Positions 31,743 to 40,941 of a DNA stretch of 64,000 nt are shown here, piece by piece. Origin of the DNA: SIAQ01 sp964484265 (GTDB taxonomy: Bacteria; Planctomycetota; Planctomycetia; Gemmatales; Gemmataceae); assembly GCA_964484265.1 (NCBI GenBank), contig CAZAFH010000004.1:1-64000 (forward strand). The letters are read 5' to 3'. Within the stretch, counting starts at the first letter, position 1; the number at the start of each line of letters is the position of its first letter. The position numbers and the translations under genes are program-made. The notes beneath the pieces are model-generated. The model was not told the origin of the DNA. It was given only the letters and a program-made list of their open reading frames with translations, and searched no databases.

Positions 31743-34190
31743 TTACTGGCCAGCTTGTTCATCGCGAGTGATGCGCCAAACGACGCCGGTGCGCGGGAAA
31801 GGCCGTGGAGCTGGTCCGGTGGCGGTCGAGAAAATTGCGAGGGCGCCAATATCGACCACGTAAAGTGCGTCTCCGCTTGGCGTAAAGCGAACGCCGACCG
31901 GACGCTTCGGGCCGGTTGTCACAATGTAATCGAGTTCTTTCGGACCCAGAGCCGCCTTCTTGGCGTGAAAGAATGGCTCCGCTTTCGGTTTCGCTGGATC
32001 GATGCGGACGACCATGAATCCCGAACGTTCATCGTGATGTCCAGTGATCGGATTCATGTCGCCGACCAGAGCAAGGAACATATGACCTTTGAAGCCAAAA
32101 CGAGCATCGCGGCTGAAGTCCATCTGAGCAGCGCCGGCATGGTGAGTCAGTGACAATAGCGGCCTTTCCGCGTCTGGATGATCGCGCATCAAGAACTTGG
32201 GCGCGGGGCCATTGGCCGGCTTGAATCGTGCGTCGGTGACAGGGATGCCGCCGACGTAATCGGGAAAGCCGTACCAGGCGCCTTGTTTGATGACCCAGAC
32301 GAAATCGGGGGCGTGAGCGATGGGTCGGCTGCCGCGTTCATCGTAGCCGTTGTCGGACGCGTAGAGCTTGCCGTCGGGACCCCAGCGAAGTCCGTAAGGA
32401 TTGCGGAGCCCCCAAGCATAGACTTCGAGGTCCGAACCATCGGGGTTCATCCGAAGAATGGTGCCGTTGGCTTTCAGGACCCCTCGCAATGCTCCATCAT
32501 CCGGTGGCGTTTTGCCGAACGCCTGGAACGGATAGGTTTTCGTGGACATGGCCATGTCGTGAGGCTTGGATTTGCCAGTATCCATCTCCTTCTTAGGATC
32601 GTGGCCCTGGTGCCCTTTCGCGTCGTCTTTGGCCTTCTTGTCATGGCCTTCGTGGTCTTTCGCTTTTGCCTGCTCCTTGGCTTTTTTCGGAGGTGTATCA
32701 ACGGCCTTCTTGGCGTCGTCGTGCTCGTGTTTCGCTGGCGTCTTGTCGGTTGGACCATTCTTGGGATCTGGTTTCGCGCCGTGGTCGGCGTGGTCAGCCT
32801 TTTTCTGATCGCTCATCTTGGCATCATGTCCGTCATGCCCGGTCTTTCCCGCGAGCAAAGTCAAAATGTCAGGCGTCGCGAAAGCTTGCTTGGTAACGCG
32901 AATGTCTTTCGGCGGGAGATCTTGAACGTCCGGGTATTTGGCCAGCCAGCCCATCTTGAAGTTGTCGAGGCCGACGACTCCCGAGTTTGTTGCAGTGCCT
33001 TGACCGAAGTAGATCTTGCCGTCTGGCCCGACAGCAAGTTGATTGTTGTGATGATCGCCAAGGCTCGGCAAGCCCGTCACGAGGTCGCGAACCTTCGAGC
33101 CTTCCAGCACGGAAATCTTGCCGCGATGCGAAATGTAAAGCCGATTGTCATGCCACAGCAGGTCGGTAATCGGGCCATTGAGCTGATCGGCGGCCGTCTC
33201 TTTCTTGCCGTCAGTCCGAACTCGAATGATGCGCGCGGGCGCCGCATCATCGCCGTAGATGTAGCCGCCCTCCGCGACGTAGAGAACACCGGCGTCGTCG
33301 ATCGCGATGCACGTTGGATAAGTGAGGTCCTTCAAGACGATCTCGACGCGATAACCTGCAGGGACTTGAGCCGACGCGGCATCAGGCGGCGGAATCGTCG
33401 GCATCTGCTCTGGGGCTCGCGTCTTGGGGGGAACGGACGCCGACTTCTGCACATCGTACTCATCATGCTTCTGTGCCGCGGGCACGCCGTTCTTCTTTGC
33501 ATCTTTCTTGTCGCCGTGTTTGTGCTTCCCGGGTTCCTGTGTCGGGTGCTGATGTGCGTCGCCATTTTTCATGGCGTCGGTCTTGGCCGCATGCTCGTGC
33601 TTTTCGTGTTGTGTTTGTCCGCCGCCATGCGTATGGCCCTCGCGTATTTCGGCCGCCAGGAGTGTAGGGTCGATGCCCGCGCCGCCATGATAAACAATGT
33701 AGCCGCCGATGCCTGAGCCGATTGCCAGCACCAAAGCCGCACCCCAGCCAAGCGCTCTCGAACCGAGGTTGAGCGGCTCGGGGCTCCTGTGCCAACTCAA
33801 CCAAGCGAGACAGCCAAACAGGGCAAGAGCGAATGCTTGGACACCCATGTGCCAGAACATCAACGTATGCGCTTCCTCCGTATGACTCGGAATGGTCATG
33901 AACGCAAGCAAGCCTGCGAGAGCTGCCAAGAATCCGCTGCCCACGCCGACGAGCAAGAGCCCTCGCACCGCCCATGCAATCCGGGGGTGCGGCCATCGCC
34001 AGGCAATCAGGTCAAGAAGGACTGCACTCAACAGAAACGCGATGGGATAGTGAACGAGCATCGGATGAACCTCCCAAGGCTCGATAAACGACCGAGCGGA
34101 GTTCTGTTCGTAGTCGCCACTTTGCGCCGCCGCTATCGAAGCGAATGTAGCGGCCGCACAAGGCACCAGTAATTGAACTCGATTCGACAT
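31743..34190 (-). CDS. DUF2231 membrane domain fused to His-rich linkers and beta-propeller dehydrogenase-like domain
   Basis: ATG 34190 has AGGAG six bases upstream and a signal-like start. In the 815-residue product, residues 37-185 form a four-helix membrane domain of the DUF2231 type (PWEVHPMLVHYPIAF). Residues 185-245 are a His/Lys-rich linker. From about 275 on the protein is a glucose/sorbosone-dehydrogenase-like beta-propeller (YPTCIAIDDAGVLYVAEGG; WGLRNPYGLRWGPDGKLY). Residues 450-548 are a second His/Lys/Asp-rich low-complexity insertion with many HxxH-type pairs inside the propeller. No heme CxxCH is seen. Copper binding by the His-rich parts is inferred. The stop of this gene precedes the oxidase gene closely. 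Confidence 0.82.
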   Translation of the reverse strand: MSNRVQLLVPCAAATFASIAAAQSGDYEQNSARSFIEPWEVHPMLVHYPIAFLLSAVLLDLIAWRWPHPRIAWAVRGLLLVGVGSGFLAALAGLLAFMTIPSHTEEAHTLMFWHMGVQAFALALFGCLAWLSWHRSPEPLNLGSRALGWGAALVLAIGSGIGGYIVYHGGAGIDPTLLAAEIREGHTHGGGQTQHEKHEHAAKTDAMKNGDAHQHPTQEPGKHKHGDKKDAKKNGVPAAQKHDEYDVQKSASVPPKTRAPEQMPTIPPPDAASAQVPAGYRVEIVLKDLTYPTCIAIDDAGVLYVAEGGYIYGDDAAPARIIRVRTDGKKETAADQLNGPITDLLWHDNRLYISHRGKISVLEGSKVRDLVTGLPSLGDHHNNQLAVGPDGKIYFGQGTATNSGVVGLDNFKMGWLAKYPDVQDLPPKDIRVTKQAFATPDILTLLAGKTGHDGHDAKMSDQKKADHADHGAKPDPKNGPTDKTPAKHEHDDAKKAVDTPPKKAKEQAKAKDHEGHDKKAKDDAKGHQGHDPKKEMDTGKSKPHDMAMSTKTYPFQAFGKTPPDDGALRGVLKANGTILRMNPDGSDLEVYAWGLRNPYGLRWGPDGKLYASDNGYDERGSRPIAHAPDFVWVIKQGAWYGFPDYVGGIPVTDARFKPANGPAPKFLMRDHPDAERPLLSLTHHAGAAQMDFSRDARFGFKGHMFLALVGDMNPITGHHDERSGFMVVRIDPAKPKAEPFFHAKKAALGPKELDYIVTTGPKRPVGVRFTPSGDALYVVDIGALAIFSTATGPAPRPFPRTGVVWRITRDEQAGQ

Positions 34191-34330
34191 GTTCCGCTCC
34201 TGGCGGAATTGCAAGCAAAACCCGTGCCTTCAGGTGTTTTTAGCAAAGCTGCGCCATATGCACCGGTTTGGTATGTGTTTTGCGATTCCATTCTCACGAC
34301 CGAAGCGTTCATTCCCAGATGGAGGAAGCC

Positions 34331-34742
34331 ATGAGTCACCAATTGCCACAAATCTTGCATCGACGCCTGTCATGAGTGTGTTCAGGAATGCGAACACTGT
34401 GCGGAGGCCTGCCTTCGCGAACCGCACGTTGCGGACACGGCCGCGTGCATCCGCCTGGATCACGACTGCTCGCTTGCCTGCACGATGGCGATCAAGTTCG
34501 TGAGCCGTGGGTCGCAGTTCGTCGAAGAGTTTTGCCGCGTATGTGCAGATGTCTGCGGTGCGTGCGCAACCGAATGCGGAAAGCACGAAAACGACCATTG
34601 TCAGCGATGTGCTCAGGCATGTCGCCGCTGTGCCGAGGAGTGCCGTCAAATGGCCGGCGCTCACGCGCGTGACGATCTTTGCAAAACCGCGCACACTTTG
34701 AAACCCTCTAAGAACGAGGAGCGGGGGAATTTTGCCAGCTAA
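34331..34742 (+). pseudogene. DUF326 four-helix copper-binding protein, frameshifted at start
   Basis: ATG 34331 has a strong GGAGG but reads only MSHQLPQ before leaving the right frame. From 34341 the next frame gives NCHKSCIDACHECVQECEHC, then CIRLDHDCSLAC, EEFCRVCADVCGACATEC and CQRCAQACRRCAEECR to the TAA at 34742. This is a Cys-rich four-helix bundle (DUF326/Csp-like), which packs Cu(I) inside the bundle. The upstream frame is closed by TGA at the start, so one indel near 34340 has disconnected start and body. A shorter product from ATG 34485 would lack half the helices. A sequencing error could produce the same picture. Confidence 0.7.
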
Positions 34743-35209
34743 TGGGAGCCGGACCTCTCATTTCGTCGGAACCAAAACCGGGCTGCAGCGAATGCGGTAG
34801 GGATAGTGATCGTCAGTTGAAGCAGGGGCCAAAGGCCGACTCGAAGACCGGGCACGGTCAGCATCGTGTCGGCATAGGTCCAGGGGCCGAAAAGCTGCGA
34901 GCGCCATTCGTAAGCAGTAGCGATCAATGCGCCCAGAAATGCAGCAGCAATCAAGACATGGACATGCCCGGTAAGCGCCCATGTCAGATTTCCGGATGCC
35001 GTCGCTCCAATTCCATAGACCAATAGCGCAAACGCAACATCTCCTGCCGCGGCCCAGGTGCATGGCAAGAGCGTTTCCGTCCAAGGGACAGTTTCCATCT
35101 GTGTGTAGGCTCGCATTTGGGCCATCTCCCAGAACCAGTTCAAGGCGAATGTGACGAATGCCATCGCCGCCAGAAACGATGCGACGTTTCTCAAGGAGGG
35201 GATTGACAT
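34739..35209 (-). CDS. Polytopic membrane protein, 156 aa
   Basis: ATG 35209 has GGAGG six bases upstream; the longer frame begins at 35308 and is not supported. The 156-residue product has four to five hydrophobic helices (FLAAMAFVTFALNWFWEMAQ; VAFALLVYGIGATAS; HVHVLIAAAFLGALIATAYEW; LWPLLQLTITIPTAFAAARFW). I know no family. It ends 4 bases into the DUF326 gene of the opposite strand and lies downstream of the redoxin gene, probably in one operon. Confidence 0.65.
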   Translation of the reverse strand: MSIPSLRNVASFLAAMAFVTFALNWFWEMAQMRAYTQMETVPWTETLLPCTWAAAGDVAFALLVYGIGATASGNLTWALTGHVHVLIAAAFLGALIATAYEWRSQLFGPWTYADTMLTVPGLRVGLWPLLQLTITIPTAFAAARFWFRRNERSGSH

Positions 35210-35276
35210 GCCGGTCCTCCTTCCGAGCGTAGTGACGGTCGCAAGCCCCACACGGGGGCTACTTGCGAATGATCTG

Positions 35277-35876
35277 TCAGCCGTTGTGCGGCGTGGTTTT
35301 GACGGCAACGTCGTTGCCGGCGAGGACGGCTTTCAACGCGTCCTCGGCAGATCCGCCGTTCCTCTGCTTGAACTGGCCGCAGTAGCGAAGAACGCCGTCT
35401 CCATCAATGACGATGGTTGTCGTCGTTTTGGTGATGCCAAAGACATCCGCTGCTTTTCCGTTCAAGTCGATGGCAACGGGAACCGTCATGCCCGATTTTT
35501 TAAGGAACGCCTCGATTTCTTTCGACGTGTCCGCCAGGTTTGCGTCGAGAGCCATCACGACCGCCTTGCCGTCATAGTTCTTGGCCAGCTTCGCGAGATC
35601 ACCTTCCACGTGCCGGCAGCTGTGGCAACTGGTGCACCAGAATGACAGGACGACGACTCCCTTTTCCGATCCCTTCTTGCCTTTCTGAAGCTCACTGAGC
35701 TTGACCGTCTTGCCGTCGAGCATGGTGATGGAGAGTTCGGGAACTTTCTGGCCGACCTTGAGCGCGCCTTCGCGCGGTCCGCCCTCCATCATATAGGCGT
35801 GTGCGACAACAATGCCGCCGATGATCGTCAAGAGGATCGGCAACCCAACAACCAGAGCAATCAGTTTGGATTTCAT
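35277..35876 (-). CDS. Membrane-anchored thioredoxin-like/redoxin protein
   Basis: The 199-residue protein starts with an uncleaved signal or anchor (LIALVVGLPILLTIIGGIVV) and has an AhpC/TSA-TlpA-type fold. The active-site segment reads FWCTSCHSC, a CxxCxxC rather than the usual CxxC, which would suit both redox activity and Cu(I) binding as in Sco/TlpA chaperones. ATG 35876 has AAGGAG at suitable spacing. It lies downstream of the giant RND pump gene and may maintain thiols of the metal-handling proteins. Confidence 0.82.
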   Translation of the reverse strand: MKSKLIALVVGLPILLTIIGGIVVAHAYMMEGGPREGALKVGQKVPELSITMLDGKTVKLSELQKGKKGSEKGVVVLSFWCTSCHSCRHVEGDLAKLAKNYDGKAVVMALDANLADTSKEIEAFLKKSGMTVPVAIDLNGKAADVFGITKTTTTIVIDGDGVLRYCGQFKQRNGGSAEDALKAVLAGNDVAVKTTPHNG

Positions 35877-35914
35877 GAGACGCTCCTTGAAACGTGCTGC
35901 TTGTAGTTTAGCGA

Positions 35915-38900
35915 TCAGACGGTGACCGGGTCAGCAACCTGATTCGCTGAATTCGTCGCCTCGGCTTTTTGTTTTTGCAATTCGAGCCAACGAGCGCGTC
36001 GTATCCAGTAGAACCGAACGGGCAAGAAAATATCCACGACTTCATCCGAGATCAGCAGGCCGCCGAGCACCGGCAACGCCATCGGCGCGAGAATCTCGCC
36101 GCCGACTCCGGACGCGAACACCATCGGGAAGATTGCGATGATGGCGACGCCTTCGGTCAGCAGCTTGGGTCTCATACGATGGGCCGCGCCTTCGATGACC
36201 GCCTCGCGCAGCTCCTCCAGAGATTTGATGTTCTCCAGCCCGCCGCGTTTGTCGATGGCGTCGCGAAGGTAAACGAGCATGATGATGCCGGTCTCGGTTG
36301 CCATGCCAAAGCAGGCAATGAAGCCGACCCACACCGCGACGCTGAAATCCATCGGCGGGGTGTTCCAACCGTTGACGATCTTTGGGAAGAGATACATGAA
36401 GAAAGCGCCGCCTGCGAGCGCCTCGGGGACGGCAAGCATCATCAAGGCAGCGTCGGCGAAGTCCTTGTAGGTCAGATACAGAATCACGAAGATCAGCACG
36501 ATCACAGCCGGAAAGACGAAACGCAGCGTTTGGGCAGCACGGACCTGATGTTCGAACTCACCGCTCCATTCAATGTGCACCCCTTCCGGCAGCTTCACTT
36601 TTTGAGCGACGACGCGCTTGGCTTCATCGACGAACCCGACCATGTCACGGCCGCGCACCATCAGCGTCACGTAGTTCAAGAGCTGGCCGTTCTCGCTCTT
36701 GATCATGGATGGCCCTTCGACGATGCGAATTGTTGCCAACGCACTGAGCGGAATCGGTGACTTTCTTCCCTTGGAACCGTGCTCGGGCGCGGCCTGGTGA
36801 GGCTTTTCGCCGCCCGGAACTGGAGTTGCCATCGCGCCTTCACTGGCACTGGCCGATGCTCCCGGAAGAGTCATCGGGCCTGGGGTCGCCATGCTGCCGG
36901 GGCTGACGAGCAGACGCTTGACCGATTCCTCGTCTTCGCGGTTGTTGCGCGCATAGCGAATTCGCACGGGATAGCGGTCACGCTTTTCGACGGTGTAGGT
37001 GATGATGCGGCCGCCGAGCGCCACTTCGATTTCGTTCTGAATGTCCTCCACGGCAATGCCGTAGCGGGCAGCCTTCTCGCGGTCGATGTCGATTTCCAAA
37101 TAGCCCTTGCCCATGATCGGCGCGGCGAGAACGTCGCGCGCGCCGTTGATCGGCTTTACGACTGCTTCGATCTCCTTGCAAACCTTCTCGATAACAATCT
37201 GGTCCGGGCCGAATACCTTGATGCCGATGTCGGTGCGGACGCCGGTCGAGAGCATCTCAATGCGATTGATGATCGGCTGCGTGAAAATGTTGCCCCAGCC
37301 GGGAACCTGAATGACGCGGGTCATCTCATCGTCGACGAGGTCGCCCTTCGGCCCACTCTGCCGCGGCCAGAAGAACACGCGTTCCTTGAACGGTCCTTCC
37401 AATTCTTGTTGCAAGGTCAGGAATGGTTCGAAAGCCTGCTTGTCGTGCTTCTTGTTGAGCTGGGCACGGACCGATTCGACGGTGAGCCGCTCGGATTGGG
37501 AGCCTTTGGGGGCGTCCTTCACGAGCGCTGATTCCTTGGCGCTCTTGAGCGTTTCCTGGATGGAATACCACGTGTAGGCTTCGACGCCTCGGTCAAAGAG
37601 TTCCCAGTTGACCTTGTGAACATTGTCGCGCCAGAGAGCGAGCCGTTTTTCTTCCGTCGCCTGGAGGAGTACGCCGCCAAAAGTCTTCGGCGCCGCGCCA
37701 AGAAACTCGGCAGTCACCGACAACGCTTGACCGAGCCGACCTTGCTTCACGGACAGCGCGTCTCCAGGCTCCAGCCGGGTGAAAGCGTGCTTGACGAGTT
37801 TGGCGTCATACTCCTTGAGCTGCTTGTCGGGGACAGCTTTCGCCAAGGCCGTGCGAAAATCCGCTTCCGTCGAAAAACGCCGATCCTTCAACTCAGCCAA
37901 CTGCGACGCGACGGAGTTCGGAACACCGTCGGCGGTGGCTTCCTTCAAGGAGGACTCGGTCCATTCATACCAAGTGGGGAACAATTTTCTCTTGGCGACT
38001 TCCTTGGCAACTTGTAGGGTGAGGCGGCTGATGTCTTCGGGGGCCGGGCGCTGCGCAAGCCAGTTGCCGTAATCCGCGGCCAACTCCTTCGCCAAGGCAT
38101 CGACGAGCTTTTCTTGCTTTTCGGCGTCGAAACCGGGCAGGTCGCCGGCGGCGGCGAATCGGCGCAAGGTCTCCTGAATTACGAAACGAGTCAGCGTGGG
38201 CCCAAGTTCCTTTTCGAACTCGCGATAACGAAGCAAGGCCGATTCCCGCATCGTCTCGTCAAAGCGAGCGAGCGCTTTTTGCGTTGCATCGTTGATGAGG
38301 TTATCGCGATCGTCTGCGTATTTCGCTTTCTGAACATAACCCTGCTCTTCCAGGGCGGCCAGCACCGCCTGGGTCTGGCGCACGGCGTCGTCAAACTTGA
38401 GCACGCGCTTGGGCCAGAGCGCCTTGGGCCTGAAGTTCACGATGGTCTCAAACATGTCGAGCGGCGCCGGATCGGTGGGCGTGTCCGCTCGGCCGGCCTT
38501 GCCGACGACGGATTCGACTTCGGGGAATCCGCGCAGCAACCCATCTCGGTGCTTCAGATCGTCGGCTGCCTGCGTGACGCTCACGCGCGGAACGCTCGTG
38601 GGCATGTCGAGCGTCGTGCCCTCGTCCAGTGCCGGCATGAACGAGACGCCGATTTTTGGGAAGTGATAGGACCACAAGCCGAGGGCGATGAGGGTGAAGA
38701 GGGCTATTGTTTGCCAGAGAAGCCCGCGCGTGAGAATGACCGTGACCGAAGTGACCACGAAGAATGTGATCAGAAATGCCGTCTTCCACGCAGTCTCGGA
38801 CGCGCCCAAACCAACAACCGCTTGCAAAGGAAACATGCCGGCTGCCAAGAGAAGCAGAGCGGCGAACATCCACATCACCAGATTTCGGCGCGGCAAGAAC

Positions 38901-40495
38901 CAGGTGAGCAAAGGCTTGTAGATCGCGATGAAGCTGTGAACAATCCAGTTGTCCTCCTCGCGTTTGAGCTTGCCGCGAATGAACGAAGGAATCAGGGCGG
39001 GCACGACGGTGACGGAGATGACGGCCGTCCCGATCAAGGCGAAGCTCTTGGTGAAGGCGAGCGGGTGGAAGAGTTTGCCCTCGCGGCCCGTCAGCATGAA
39101 CACGGGAATGAACGAGATCAGCATGATCATGACCGAGAAGAAAATGGGCCGGCCAACCTGTTTGCAAGCGAGTATCACGAGTTCGCGTGTGTCGCCGGTA
39201 ACCGGCTCGTCGCCAAATTTTTCCTTGAGATGGTGTGTTGCATTCTCAACCATTACGATGGCCTGATCGACGAGAATGCCAATCGAGATCGTGATGCCTG
39301 CTAGTGACATGATGTTGGCCTGAATGTCGACAATGCCGAACTGCCGCAAAAGCCACATCAAGAGGAACGAAAACAACACGGACAGCGGAAGCGTAATGCA
39401 GATGACGAAAACGCTTCGCAGATGCGTGAGGATGAGGAGAATTGCGATGGAGGCGATCACCATTTCATGCCACATCACTTCCGTCAATGTGTGGATGGCC
39501 CCGTTGATGAGCTGCGTTCGGTCGTAGGCGGAAACAATGCGGACGCCTTCGGGAAGAGCGGGCTGAAGCTCCTGAATCTTCTCCTTGATCCGCCGAGTGA
39601 CCGCGAGGGGGTTCTCGCCGTGGCGCATCATCACGATGCCGCCGACCACTTCGTTGCCGTTCTTCTCGTAAACGCCGCGGCGAAATTGCGTGCCTTTCTG
39701 CACGACCGCGACGTTCTTGACGTAGACCGGCGTGCCGTTGACTTCCTTGATCACGGTGTTTTCAACGTCGCTCTTGTCCCGGATCCAGCCCACGCCGCGG
39801 ACCAAATACTCGGCGTTGTTTTTCTGCACGACGCCGCCGCCGACCGCGAGATTGCTTTTCGCCACGGCCGCATACAGTTCGCCGAGCGTGATGTTGTAAG
39901 CGCGAAGGGAGTCGGGTCTCACGTCGATCTGGTATTCCACAGGCATTCCGCCCAGCGTGGCCACGTCGGCGACGCCGGGGGCGGAGTTAAGGACCGGCAC
40001 AATCTGGAACTTGTTGAGCGCCCAGAGCTTGGCGGGATCTTGCGGACGACTCGAACTGGCTTCGACCGTATAGAAGAAAATCTGACCCAAGGCGGTCGTG
40101 TCGGGCGCGAGGTATGGCACGACACCGTTGGGAAGGTAGTTCGATGCCTGGGTGAGTTTCTCGGTAACGCGTTGGCGCGCGAAGTAGAAATCAACTTTAT
40201 CTTCGAAAATGACCGTGATCATCGAAAAATTGAACTCGGACGATGACCGCACCGCTTTGATGCCCGCAAGCCCTTGCAGCTTTCGCGAAAGAGGATAAGT
40301 GACCTGCTCTTCGATTTCCTTGGGGCTGCGGCCCATCCAGTCCGTGAAAACGATCACTTGGTTTTCGCTTAAATCGGGCACCGCGTCGACCGGCGTGTTC
40401 AGCGTGGCATAGACGCCAAACGCGCATAGCGCAGCCGCCAGGAACATCACGATGAAGCGATTACGAATCGACGCTTCGATGATTTTCTCGATCAT
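35915..40495 (-). CDS. cusA: CusA-type RND metal efflux pump with large insertions
   Basis: This is a heavy-metal RND pump with SLAGITISIGILVDQAIVMV and ENA in TM4 (about residues 397-419), the Cu(I)/Ag(I) CusA-type pattern with one Asp and one Glu. Typical CusA proteins are about 1050 residues; this one has 1526. Two hydrophobic helices seem added near 572-612, and about 345 residues, highly charged and helical, are inserted near 700-1045 between FRPKALWPKR and VIQVPGWGNIF of the second porter domain. A Met/His/Pro-rich loop (SPGSMATPGPMTLPGAS) is also added farther on. The gene begins a leftward set of adaptor, CusF-like and pump genes. Confidence 0.85.
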   Translation of the reverse strand: MIEKIIEASIRNRFIVMFLAAALCAFGVYATLNTPVDAVPDLSENQVIVFTDWMGRSPKEIEEQVTYPLSRKLQGLAGIKAVRSSSEFNFSMITVIFEDKVDFYFARQRVTEKLTQASNYLPNGVVPYLAPDTTALGQIFFYTVEASSSRPQDPAKLWALNKFQIVPVLNSAPGVADVATLGGMPVEYQIDVRPDSLRAYNITLGELYAAVAKSNLAVGGGVVQKNNAEYLVRGVGWIRDKSDVENTVIKEVNGTPVYVKNVAVVQKGTQFRRGVYEKNGNEVVGGIVMMRHGENPLAVTRRIKEKIQELQPALPEGVRIVSAYDRTQLINGAIHTLTEVMWHEMVIASIAILLILTHLRSVFVICITLPLSVLFSFLLMWLLRQFGIVDIQANIMSLAGITISIGILVDQAIVMVENATHHLKEKFGDEPVTGDTRELVILACKQVGRPIFFSVMIMLISFIPVFMLTGREGKLFHPLAFTKSFALIGTAVISVTVVPALIPSFIRGKLKREEDNWIVHSFIAIYKPLLTWFLPRRNLVMWMFAALLLLAAGMFPLQAVVGLGASETAWKTAFLITFFVVTSVTVILTRGLLWQTIALFTLIALGLWSYHFPKIGVSFMPALDEGTTLDMPTSVPRVSVTQAADDLKHRDGLLRGFPEVESVVGKAGRADTPTDPAPLDMFETIVNFRPKALWPKRVLKFDDAVRQTQAVLAALEEQGYVQKAKYADDRDNLINDATQKALARFDETMRESALLRYREFEKELGPTLTRFVIQETLRRFAAAGDLPGFDAEKQEKLVDALAKELAADYGNWLAQRPAPEDISRLTLQVAKEVAKRKLFPTWYEWTESSLKEATADGVPNSVASQLAELKDRRFSTEADFRTALAKAVPDKQLKEYDAKLVKHAFTRLEPGDALSVKQGRLGQALSVTAEFLGAAPKTFGGVLLQATEEKRLALWRDNVHKVNWELFDRGVEAYTWYSIQETLKSAKESALVKDAPKGSQSERLTVESVRAQLNKKHDKQAFEPFLTLQQELEGPFKERVFFWPRQSGPKGDLVDDEMTRVIQVPGWGNIFTQPIINRIEMLSTGVRTDIGIKVFGPDQIVIEKVCKEIEAVVKPINGARDVLAAPIMGKGYLEIDIDREKAARYGIAVEDIQNEIEVALGGRIITYTVEKRDRYPVRIRYARNNREDEESVKRLLVSPGSMATPGPMTLPGASASASEGAMATPVPGGEKPHQAAPEHGSKGRKSPIPLSALATIRIVEGPSMIKSENGQLLNYVTLMVRGRDMVGFVDEAKRVVAQKVKLPEGVHIEWSGEFEHQVRAAQTLRFVFPAVIVLIFVILYLTYKDFADAALMMLAVPEALAGGAFFMYLFPKIVNGWNTPPMDFSVAVWVGFIACFGMATETGIIMLVYLRDAIDKRGGLENIKSLEELREAVIEGAAHRMRPKLLTEGVAIIAIFPMVFASGVGGEILAPMALPVLGGLLISDEVVDIFLPVRFYWIRRARWLELQKQKAEATNSANQVADPVTV

Positions 40496-40521
40496 GTTCG
40501 TCTCTCAGGTGGCCAAACCGC

Positions 40522-40827
40522 TCAGTGCTTCTGCAGCTCGGTAATGATGTAGTTGGAGTCCTTGACCTTCAGCTTGCCGTGGACGGCGTCCCCCGCCTTT
40601 AGGCCGGCGAGAACCTTTGCGTCGTGCACGGTAAAATCCATTTCCATTGCCTTCATGAAGCCGGGGATGTCTTCGTGATCCAATCGCAACTTTTTCTTTT
40701 CCGCCTCCAGCGAGACAACTTTGCCTTTGATGTCGTAGACCTTTTCTTTGTCACTACTGCCGGGGTTGCACCCGGCGATGACAACGGCAATGAGAGCGAG
40801 CGAAACGATGCTTACAATCGCCTTCAT
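40522..40827 (-). CDS. CusF-like copper-binding lipoprotein
   Basis: The 101-residue protein has a lipobox (VVIAGC) and the small beta-barrel pattern of CusF-type copper chaperones: VYDIKGKVVSLE, LRLDHEDIPGFMKAMEMDF. His and Met residues in HEDIPGFMKAMEM match the CusF ligand set (His, Met, Met), although the aromatic Trp is not seen. It probably delivers periplasmic Cu(I) to the adaptor and pump encoded on both sides. Confidence 0.78.
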   Translation of the reverse strand: MKAIVSIVSLALIAVVIAGCNPGSSDKEKVYDIKGKVVSLEAEKKKLRLDHEDIPGFMKAMEMDFTVHDAKVLAGLKAGDAVHGKLKVKDSNYIITELQKH

Positions 40828-40941
40828 AGAGATCCTCCTTTGCGTGTAAGGTGGGGAGCGGACGACCCGAACTTCACAAGCATCAGCGCTACCCGATCAC
40901 CTGCTCGTCCTGGCGCCGCCCCCCATGTTGCGGGCGAACCT

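Noticed and set aside
34230..34694. Minus-strand 154-codon frame opposite the Cys-rich bundle gene
   Set aside because: The plus strand encodes a regular Cys pattern typical of DUF326; the minus frame has no start signal or motif.
32178..39304. Long plus-strand frames (32178-33716, 36779-37531, 38114-39304)
   Set aside because: All are shadows of the propeller and RND pump genes; no signal peptide, motif or ribosome site.
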